Of a DNA stretch of 8,238 nt, positions 1-5,618 are shown one piece after another. Numbering within the stretch: the stretch's first letter is position 1; each line of letters opens with the position of its first letter. Location of the stretch: assembly GCA_937951695.1 (NCBI GenBank), contig CALFBL010000091.1, positions 1 to 8,238 on the forward strand. Reading direction: 5' to 3'. This DNA is from an uncultured Granulosicoccaceae bacterium (GTDB lineage: Bacteria; Pseudomonadota; Gammaproteobacteria; Granulosicoccales; Granulosicoccaceae). Both the position numbers and the translations under genes were made by a program. A model generated the notes under the pieces. It was not told the origin of the DNA, searched no databases, and saw only the letters and a program-made list of their open reading frames with translations.

Positions 1-414
1 ATCAATGGCACCCTACCGGGAAAGTCTCTGGTGGCCACCACCGAGCAGATGCCGAAAAGTGAAGAGGAGAAGCTTCGCGAGGTTGGCACGGACGTGCTCC
101 GTTTACCCAGTCTGTCGGTCGGAAAAATAGACATCGCAGCGTTTCTAGAGGCACTGGCGTCGCGTTGCCAAAGCCTTATGCTCGAGGGCGGTGCACAGCT
201 TCTGGGCGCCTTTGTCGATGCGCGCTCTATCGATGAAGTGTGGGCATTTGTGGCGCCTAAAATTATCGGTGGCGCGGCAGCACCTGCTTCCGTGAACGGG
301 CTTGGGGTCGATAGCCTCGACGACAGTTTGACGCTGAGCGATGTTCGATACGAGTCGCTCGGAACAGACCTGCTCATTCGCGGCCTCGTCGCTAACCGCG
401 TTAACAACAGATAA
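1..414 (+). CDS. ribD: RibD, C-terminal reductase domain (5'-truncated by window edge)
   Basis: This is the last 137 codons of the bifunctional pyrimidine deaminase/reductase. The frame is open from base 1, so the gene begins outside the window; the GTG at 31 is an internal Val codon, not a start. The family deaminates the GTP cyclohydrolase II product and reduces its ribosyl side chain with NADPH in the cytoplasm. Only the reductase end is present here. The recognisable signature is LMLEGGAQLLGAF (bases 175-213), followed by a DEVWAF/APKIIGG block and a terminal GTDLLIRGL strand, the usual order for the RibD reductase C-terminus. The zinc deaminase domain would lie upstream and cannot be assessed. 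The TAA stop is part of the TAAGG sequence that serves as Shine-Dalgarno for ribE, and the next three genes belong to the same pathway. The identification is firm. Only the N-terminal part and the operon promoter are missing. Confidence 0.93.
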   Translation: MNGTLPGKSLVATTEQMPKSEEEKLREVGTDVLRLPSLSVGKIDIAAFLEALASRCQSLMLEGGAQLLGAFVDARSIDEVWAFVAPKIIGGAAAPASVNGLGVDSLDDSLTLSDVRYESLGTDLLIRGLVANRVNNR

Positions 415-423
415 GGCAACTCA

Positions 424-1071
424 ATGTTTACTGGCATAGTGGAAGAGCTTGGAACCGTAGCGGCCTGTCAGCCAACCGCCGACGGGTTTGATCTGAGCGT
501 TAACTGTAAAACCGTCCTTGACGGCTCCATCCTTGGCGACAGCATCGCCGTTAACGGTGTCTGTCTGACGGTGACCGCTTTAACCGATTCACAGTTCACT
601 GCCGGACTCGCACCGGAAACCCGGCAACGAACCAACCTAGACTCACTTACGACAGGATCTCCTGTGAACCTTGAACGTTCGGTCACACCAACGACTCGTA
701 TGGGTGGACACTTCGTACAGGGCCACGTTGACGCCACCGGTAAAATCAAGAGTTTTACAAAAGACAAAGACGCCTTGTGGGTGGCCATCGAAGTCCCGCA
801 AACACTTATGCGATACATCGTCACCAAGGGATACGTCACGCTCGATGGCACCAGCTTGACCGTGGTCGATGTCGGCGATGACTGGTTTAACGTCACGTTG
901 GTGTCGTACACACAAAGCCATATTGTTATGCCCACCAAGGCTGTGGGGGACGCGGTGAATGTCGAGGTCGACGTGTTGGGCAAGTATGTTGAAAACCTGC
1001 TTAAGCACAATGCGACAACCACCACATCAGCCGTCGATATGGATTTACTCAAAGAGAACGGTTATGCATAA
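424..1071 (+). CDS. ribE: Riboflavin synthase, alpha subunit
   Basis: A complete 215-residue protein, the usual size for the family (also called RibC in E. coli naming). It dismutates two 6,7-dimethyl-8-ribityllumazine molecules to riboflavin plus the pyrimidine that RibH reuses, acting as a cytoplasmic trimer. The N-terminus MFTGIVEELG is the family hallmark. Two pseudo-repeated lumazine-binding barrels are visible: about residues 1-97, containing SIAVNGVCLTV, and about 98-190, containing VTLDGTSLTVV. Ser40, Cys47 and His101 (in GGHFVQGHVDA) match the E. coli active-site residues Ser41, Cys48 and His102. The start is set by ATG at 424, preceded by TAAGG at 412-416 with a 7-nt gap, and MFTG is invariably the mature N-terminus. 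The last 8 nt overlap the next gene. The C-terminal tail after residue 195 is Thr-rich and probably disordered. The product is clear; only the gene symbol is ambiguous between naming schemes. Confidence 0.97.
   Translation: MFTGIVEELGTVAACQPTADGFDLSVNCKTVLDGSILGDSIAVNGVCLTVTALTDSQFTAGLAPETRQRTNLDSLTTGSPVNLERSVTPTTRMGGHFVQGHVDATGKIKSFTKDKDALWVAIEVPQTLMRYIVTKGYVTLDGTSLTVVDVGDDWFNVTLVSYTQSHIVMPTKAVGDAVNVEVDVLGKYVENLLKHNATTTTSAVDMDLLKENGYA
1051..1071 (+). promoter_or_regulatory. ribE/ribBA 8-nt overlap with ribBA ribosome binding site
   Basis: The ribBA ATG lies inside the end of ribE: the sequence ATGCATAA (1064-1071) holds the ribBA start and the ribE stop TAA. An AAAGAG element at 1051-1056, 7 nt before the ATG, is a plausible Shine-Dalgarno within ribE coding sequence. 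Overlaps like this commonly couple translation of the two genes, so ribBA output probably depends on ribE being translated. The arrangement is seen in the sequence; coupling is inferred. This junction also decides the ribBA start: the frame stays open upstream to 959, but those extra codons lie within ribE and encode nothing resembling RibB. Confidence 0.7.
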
Positions 1072-2320
1072 ACCCGCTGAACAATCCTCGCCACTCACTC
1101 TCTCGCCAATCAGCGAAGCCATTGAGGTGATGGCTAAGGGCGGCATCGTTATCATCGTGGATGATGAGGATCGTGAGAACGAAGGCGATTTTGTGGTCGC
1201 AGCCGAACACATGACACCTGACATCATGAATACATTGGTCACCCAAGGACGAGGCCTGGTGTGTTGCTCGATGCACGGCTCGTGGATCGACCGCCTTGGT
1301 ATACCGATGATGGTGCCCGATAATCGCAACGCCAGCGGGTTCGGCACAGGCTTTACCTGCAGCGTCGAAGCCAGCAGTGGTGTCACCACCGGAATTTCCA
1401 CAGCCGATCGTTCACACACGGTACGCACCCTTGCCAATCCGAACAGCACTCCTGGAGATATCGCCATGCCGGGCCACATATTTCCGCTCCGAGCAAAAGA
1501 CGGTGGCGTGCTAGAACGCCGCGGACAAACCGAAGCCAGTGTCGATCTTGCCGTGCTGGCAGGCTTACGACCTGCCGCCGTCATTTGCGAGATATTGCGC
1601 GAAGACGGCGACATGATGCGCTTGCCTGAAATTCTGGCTTACGCCAAAGAACACTCCATGCCCGTGATCAGTGTTGAAGCCTTGGCGGCTTACCGGATCG
1701 CTAATGAGAGTTCGACCGATTTGCCTTCACCACAGACACCGCAAGTACGACGGATCAGTAAGAGTACGCTACCGACACCGTACGGTGACTTTGACATCAC
1801 CGTGTACCGAGATCTTAACGGGCTCGAACACAGCCTGTTGTCGATAGGGGATCTGGCAAACTCCACCGCCCTAGTTCGACTGCATTCGGAATGCCTGACC
1901 GGCGATGTATTTGCGTCGATGCGCTGTGATTGCGGTGAACAACTTAACAACGCCATGACGGCCATCGGTGAAACCGGTCAGGGCGCTCTGCTGTATTTAC
2001 GACAGGAAGGTCGGGGCATAGGCTTGGGTAATAAAATTAGAGCCTATGCGTTGCAAGACCAGGGTATGGACACGGTGGATGCGAACGTCGAGCTGGGATT
2101 CCCCGCCGATGCCCGCCAATACCATGTAGCTGCCGACATGCTGCGTGATCAACGCGTCAGTGAGGTTCGGTTGCTGACCAACAATCCTGCGAAAATAGAC
2201 GCGCTCAACAAGCTGGGCATCGAAGTTGTAGAACGTGTTCCCTTGATTACCACTGCAAAAAAATCCAACCAACACTACTTAACGACCAAAGCTGACCGCA
2301 TGGGTCACCAGTTAAAATAA
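1064..2320 (+). CDS. ribBA: RibBA: 3,4-dihydroxy-2-butanone-4-phosphate synthase / GTP cyclohydrolase II
   Basis: A 418-residue fusion providing both entry steps of riboflavin synthesis: ribulose 5-phosphate to DHBP plus formate (N-terminal domain, about residues 12-212), and GTP ring opening (C-terminal domain, about 228-418). The DHBP synthase half has DDEDRENEGD at 33-42 (same numbering as E. coli RibB, metal ligand Glu38), FGTGFT at 93-98, PGHIFPL at 136-142 and Glu176. One deviation stands out: the GHTEA motif reads GQTEA, so Gln155 replaces the residue equivalent to E. coli His153, a Mg ligand. The cyclohydrolase half looks fully equipped: HSECLTGD with Cys277, RCDCG with Cys288 and Cys290 for zinc, RQEGRGIGL, Tyr328, Asp349 and Arg351 (E. 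coli Tyr105, Asp126, Arg128), then LLTNNPAK. It is therefore not the degenerate RibBX type known from some proteobacteria. A linker rich in Ser, Thr and Pro (about 214-228) joins the domains. It follows ribE with an 8-nt overlap and precedes ribH by 12 nt. Confidence 0.95.
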   Translation: MHKPAEQSSPLTLSPISEAIEVMAKGGIVIIVDDEDRENEGDFVVAAEHMTPDIMNTLVTQGRGLVCCSMHGSWIDRLGIPMMVPDNRNASGFGTGFTCSVEASSGVTTGISTADRSHTVRTLANPNSTPGDIAMPGHIFPLRAKDGGVLERRGQTEASVDLAVLAGLRPAAVICEILREDGDMMRLPEILAYAKEHSMPVISVEALAAYRIANESSTDLPSPQTPQVRRISKSTLPTPYGDFDITVYRDLNGLEHSLLSIGDLANSTALVRLHSECLTGDVFASMRCDCGEQLNNAMTAIGETGQGALLYLRQEGRGIGLGNKIRAYALQDQGMDTVDANVELGFPADARQYHVAADMLRDQRVSEVRLLTNNPAKIDALNKLGIEVVERVPLITTAKKSNQHYLTTKADRMGHQLK

Positions 2321-2332
2321 AGAGTCACCATT

Positions 2333-2797
2333 ATGGCAAAGCACATTGACGGAAAATTAATCGGCACCGGGATGAAGATTGCGATCATCGCAACACGGTG
2401 GAACGATTTTATGGGCCATCGCATGCTCAGTGGCGCACAGGATGCCCTGGTTCGTCATGGTGTGTCCGATGATGACATCACCATCGTCACCATCCCGGGC
2501 TGCTACGAAATTCCACTGTGCGCGAAGCGTGTGGCTGAATCGGGAAAGTACGATGCAGTGGTGTGTTTAGGGGTGCTGATTCGAGGCGGCACCATTCACT
2601 TTGATCTGATTGCGGGCGAAGCCACCAAAGGCATAAACAACGCAGCGTTAGCGGCCGACATACCGGTCACCTTCGGTGTGATCACCACCGAAAACATTGA
2701 ACAAGCTATCGAACGTTCGGGCAGCAAAGCGGGAAACAAAGGCGAGGAAGCGGCATTGGCGGCAATTGAAATGGTGAATGTATTAAAGCAAATTTGA
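2333..2797 (+). CDS. ribH: 6,7-dimethyl-8-ribityllumazine synthase
   Basis: A complete 154-residue lumazine synthase, the normal family length. It condenses DHBP with the ribitylamino-pyrimidine to give lumazine, the substrate of RibE, usually in pentameric or icosahedral assemblies. Visible motifs in order are TRWND (21-25; Trp23 is the aromatic residue that stacks on the pyrimidine), IPGCYEIP (54-61), GVLIRGGTIHF (80-90; His89 is the probable general acid/base), and IERSGSKAGNKGEEAALAAIEM (126-147; Arg128 binds phosphate). The ATG at 2333 has AGAG at 2321-2324 with an 8-nt gap. The short N-terminus before TRWND resembles other family members. It closes the operon; its stop codon sits inside a 12-bp stem-loop. 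In many gammaproteobacteria nusB comes next, but here the following gene is on the opposite strand. Confidence 0.97.
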   Translation: MAKHIDGKLIGTGMKIAIIATRWNDFMGHRMLSGAQDALVRHGVSDDDITIVTIPGCYEIPLCAKRVAESGKYDAVVCLGVLIRGGTIHFDLIAGEATKGINNAALAADIPVTFGVITTENIEQAIERSGSKAGNKGEEAALAAIEMVNVLKQI

Positions 2798-2813
2798 GCA
2801 AGCTCAGGTTTGC
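2788..2813 (+). terminator. 12-bp stem-loop at the 3' end of ribH (possible transcript end, no U-tract)
   Basis: Left arm 2788-2799 (GCAAATTTGAGC) pairs with right arm 2802-2813 (GCTCAGGTTTGC) through 10 Watson-Crick and two adjacent G-U pairs, around AA (opening to a 4-nt CAAG loop). The ribH TGA stop (2795-2797) lies in the left arm. No run of T follows, so this is not a textbook intrinsic terminator. On the minus strand the two G-U pairs become A/C mismatches, so the structure favours the rib transcript. It may be a 3'-end stabilising hairpin, or act together with Rho. The pairing is seen directly; the function is inferred. Confidence 0.4.
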
Positions 2814-2869
2814 AAACTGATGAAATGTCGCACTCTACCTTGCGAGTTATGTCAAACGTGGACTCGTGC

Positions 2870-3895
2870 CTAATTGTGAGTAACAGGAGCCGAGCGCATT
2901 CGCCCCACCGTTTCCCGTTCGGCCCGTTTGCAGCGTAGCGGCGGTAATCCTTGGTCCATCAGCGTCATGTCTTCCAACACCATTCGTCCCATCTGCTTGA
3001 ACGCGACGTTCAGCGCACCGGCTCGATGGGCTGAACGGATAAATCCTTTGAGCTGACGTACGGGATGATGTTTTGCCAACGGTTCATCCGGAAATACATC
3101 CGATGCCACAACGATTTTTTCGTCGGCCACGAACTGCATCAAATCGTCAAAATTCACCACGTCAGCTCGACTAAGTAGCACTAACGCAGCGCCCGGCTTC
3201 ATAGTTGAGAACAGTGATGCGTTTAAAAAGCCAACGTTATCTGCCGTCACTGACGCCACCACAAACACCGTATCCGAGGTCTGCATGATGTCCTCCAACG
3301 TCATAGGCATAACACCACAATCTTCGAGGATAGAAGGAGGCAACCACGGATCAAATGCAGATACTTCAGCTCGAAACCCGCTGAGTAGTTGCGCCAAAGC
3401 GCGACCAAGATCACCAAACCCGATGATGCCAATCTTTGACCCTGACAACAGTCTCGCCTCTACGTTGCCATCGCCGCCCCAGCGTTCGGTGCCTTCACGG
3501 AACGCAACATCGGCATCAATCACATCGCGCGCTAGACACAGCGCCATGGCCAACCCCATCTCGGCCACGGGTTTTGAAAACACACCACCGGTTGTTAATA
3601 CGTAGATACCCCGAGAAAACAACTCGTCGTAAGGCATGTTGTTTATCAGGTTGCTCTCAACGTTAAAGATACCTTTGAGCTGGGCCATTCGGCTCAGTGT
3701 TTCTTCACCCAGTGCAGGCTGGCCCACGACATAACGCACACGTTTCGCCAAACCATCCTCGATGCTGTCAACCTCCACCGCTGGCATCTCAATCACCTCG
3801 TAGGTCGATTCAAACGTGTGCCGCTCTTCGGTAGAGAAAATCAACTGAAGCGTCCGTGGTTCGGGAGCAGATATCACGAGAGGTTTTTGATTCAC
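2870..3895 (-). CDS. D-2-hydroxyacid dehydrogenase-like NAD(P)-dependent oxidoreductase
   Basis: A 341-residue cytoplasmic enzyme of the D-isomer-specific 2-hydroxyacid dehydrogenase/phosphoglycerate dehydrogenase fold, expected to interconvert a 2-hydroxyacid and a 2-oxoacid. The Rossmann motif GFGDLG is at 159-164, and Asp182 (FDPW) sits at the end of strand beta-2, consistent with NAD. The catalytic trio is Arg243 (LLSRADVV), Glu271 (DVFPDEPL) and His290 (SAHRAGA). Two features are atypical: the substrate loop reads FNVESNLINN (77-86) instead of the usual GxGxDxID, and the His motif lacks the preceding Pro. From memory a proteobacterial subgroup has NVEGN at this loop. The C-terminal tail after about 318 is basic. 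I chose GTG at 3895: it lies 4 nt after the lipoprotein stop and begins just before the first beta strand (KPLVIS). The longer frame starts with TTG at 3958 inside the lipoprotein gene. It is probably cotranscribed with that gene. Substrate unknown. Confidence 0.85.
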   Translation of the reverse strand: MNQKPLVISAPEPRTLQLIFSTEERHTFESTYEVIEMPAVEVDSIEDGLAKRVRYVVGQPALGEETLSRMAQLKGIFNVESNLINNMPYDELFSRGIYVLTTGGVFSKPVAEMGLAMALCLARDVIDADVAFREGTERWGGDGNVEARLLSGSKIGIIGFGDLGRALAQLLSGFRAEVSAFDPWLPPSILEDCGVMPMTLEDIMQTSDTVFVVASVTADNVGFLNASLFSTMKPGAALVLLSRADVVNFDDLMQFVADEKIVVASDVFPDEPLAKHHPVRQLKGFIRSAHRAGALNVAFKQMGRMVLEDMTLMDQGLPPLRCKRAERETVGRMRSAPVTHN

Positions 3896-3899
3896 GGCC

Positions 3900-5456
3900 C
3901 TACTCAACTCGCAACTGGAACGGATCGCTTCGATTGCCCTCAGAGTCGACAGAGACAATCGTGTAAACCCCGCTTAGCAAGGGTTCGGTGCTGAACGGTG
4001 CCGGGTAACGAAAATAGCCAGCATCGAAGTTGGTGCGTCGGGCCGACACAAAGTCGCGATTCTGTTCTGTGACTGCTGCTATCTCTATTCCGTCCCGTTT
4101 AACCTCAAAGCTCAGGGTAGCGGCTTGATCATCGGTGGCGCCCGGCCATATTAGAGCCGTAGCGATACCGTTCGCCAATTCAACGCTCACATTAGCGGGT
4201 GGAGAGGGCAAATCCGATTTTGGCCACGGCAGTGTTCCGGATACAAACACCTCCCCATTCACGCCTGAGTAACTGACGGTCCGCACATCATCGGTAGTCG
4301 CATCGATACTGAGCGTACTACCGTCAGAGGCCACCGCTGTCATTACACCCGAGGTGTAAAACCCATTGGGCTGCTCGACAAACGGATCGTCAATGGTGAC
4401 CAACAAAGATACGGTTGGCTCAGCAAAGGCGCTGAGTAAGAATTGACCGATCACTGTGCCTTCAGAGATCGATAGCATCGACGTATCGAGCGTATAACGC
4501 TCATCGAACACTACACCCGGAGCGGTTCCATCGGTAGTGAAAACAGTCTGTTCAAACCACCCATCGGTAACTTTTCCGTTCAACGCGCAGTCATTGTACA
4601 CTCGCTGATCAAACTCTCGAGTCACAGAGCCTGCGCGAAATTCATTGCTCGCTGAGCGCCCTGCGTTTTCACACAGATGCACGGTGGTGCGACTGGAACC
4701 GATACCGATCATCGCTTCACCCACGGGTAAGTTTGTCTGGTCGCTGATCGATAGTCCATCCAAAAACACCGCCAAAGCTTCTGTTCTTGGCGTAATGGTC
4801 ACTTGCAGGGCATTCATCATCAGCAACGCAAGCGCGATCAAATTTTCGTTATCAATCGTAGATATTGTGCGCACCGGGAATTCGAAGAACTGTCGGTCGA
4901 TCAGTTCACCGGCAATGCGCAGGTTACTGTCGCGACGGTCCCTGCCCGGGTCATTGAACAACCACTGCAGCGTCGGTTTACTGCGGCGTTTACCCATCAC
5001 GGTTCGAATATCAAACACGCTGCGACCAAGATCAATCTCATCGAGGGTATAGCCATACCTATCAGTGCCAGGCATATTGACAATATCCGAACTGTCCAAC
5101 ACTTCCCCATTCAGGGTGATTTCAAATTCCATCGCTTCAAGGCCCGCGCCAGGCGCTTGCCATGTCACCGTAAACGCACCGCTGCGGTAGACATGCGCAA
5201 TAGCAAACGGTGCACTTATCTCATCCGTGTTAGCGTCACTAAGACTACCTTCTTCAGTGGCGTCTTCAGTATTACCCGCTTCCGCCGGGCTCTCATCAGC
5301 AGTCCCATCATCATCGGCGACATCGTCATTCAGGCTCGACGCGGTTTCGTCGTCCAGTAGGGCGGTATCAGTGCTGTTTGAGCCATTGTCGCCAGAGCTG
5401 CAACCGGTGAGAAGCAACACAGCCGCTAACACAGCGGATGCCGATTTATTGTTCAT
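3900..5456 (-). CDS. Large surface or periplasmic lipoprotein with acidic linker and FnIII-like domains
   Basis: A 518-residue exported lipoprotein of unknown function. Residues 1-19 form a lipoprotein signal ending in lipobox LTGC (acylated Cys19); Ser20 at +2 predicts outer-membrane sorting rather than inner-membrane retention. Residues 20-80 are a low-complexity tether dominated by Asp, Glu, Ser and Thr. About 82-152 (VTWQAP, then FEITLNGE) and 417-518 (PSPPANVSVE, then FEVKRDG, ending GVYTIVSVDSEGNRSDPF) look like fibronectin type III-like beta sandwiches. The middle is beta-rich, with a hydrophobic stretch at 206-219 and only two further cysteines, Cys262 and Cys290, which could form a disulfide. 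The spacing CxxxG plus later GxxFVSGT strands resembles anonymous exported proteins of gammaproteobacteria; this is an impression, not a domain assignment. ATG at 5456 is the only start giving a proper signal peptide, though no strong Shine-Dalgarno precedes it. The dehydrogenase follows immediately. Confidence 0.82.
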   Translation of the reverse strand: MNNKSASAVLAAVLLLTGCSSGDNGSNSTDTALLDDETASSLNDDVADDDGTADESPAEAGNTEDATEEGSLSDANTDEISAPFAIAHVYRSGAFTVTWQAPGAGLEAMEFEITLNGEVLDSSDIVNMPGTDRYGYTLDEIDLGRSVFDIRTVMGKRRSKPTLQWLFNDPGRDRRDSNLRIAGELIDRQFFEFPVRTISTIDNENLIALALLMMNALQVTITPRTEALAVFLDGLSISDQTNLPVGEAMIGIGSSRTTVHLCENAGRSASNEFRAGSVTREFDQRVYNDCALNGKVTDGWFEQTVFTTDGTAPGVVFDERYTLDTSMLSISEGTVIGQFLLSAFAEPTVSLLVTIDDPFVEQPNGFYTSGVMTAVASDGSTLSIDATTDDVRTVSYSGVNGEVFVSGTLPWPKSDLPSPPANVSVELANGIATALIWPGATDDQAATLSFEVKRDGIEIAAVTEQNRDFVSARRTNFDAGYFRYPAPFSTEPLLSGVYTIVSVDSEGNRSDPFQLRVE

Positions 5457-5500
5457 AAGCGTATCTTGTCTGCGTAGGTCAATCGTAGCTCACCATCCCT

Positions 5501-5506
5501 GTTATA
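5501..5506 (-). promoter_or_regulatory. Candidate -10 element for the lipoprotein/dehydrogenase unit
   Basis: Read on the minus strand, the sequence here is TATAAC, five of six matches to the sigma-70 -10 consensus, within a short AT-rich patch (TTTTGATATAAC) in an otherwise GC-rich divergent intergenic region. It would place the transcription start about 38 nt before the lipoprotein ATG. The hexamer 17 nt upstream is GGCGGG, a poor -35, so an activator or another sigma factor would be needed. No comparable element was found for the divergent gene on the plus strand. Confidence 0.3.
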
Positions 5507-5618
5507 TCAAAACCGCTTCGCGTCCCGCCTTACAACACCACCGACTAGGAGCACTGAGCGGGCCAGACACGCCCCAGTGACCAGCCAGAATGGCCAGAAA
5601 TTTGCAAATCTGTAGTCT

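Noticed and set aside
1..423. FMN riboswitch for the rib operon
   Set aside because: The operon leader is upstream of the window, and none of the gene junctions here has room for an FMN aptamer.
468..1052. Long minus-strand reading frame opposite ribE (194 residues)
   Set aside because: It lies entirely antisense to an unmistakable riboflavin synthase gene and encodes low-complexity Ser/Thr/Val-rich sequence with no domain; a shadow frame.
959..1063. Upstream extension of the ribBA frame to 959
   Set aside because: The extra 35 codons lie inside ribE and do not resemble RibB; ATG 1064 aligns DDEDRENEGD at the same residue numbers as E. coli RibB.
2808..2817. GTTTGCAAAC palindrome, echoed by ATTTGCAAAT at 5600, as a shared operator
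   Set aside because: The first copy is largely explained by the 12-bp ribH stem-loop; an 8-bp shared core between two sites is weak evidence for a regulator.
3896..3958. TTG start at 3958 for the dehydrogenase
   Set aside because: It would overlap the lipoprotein gene by 59 nt, has no Shine-Dalgarno and adds 21 residues foreign to the family; GTG 3895 is better placed.
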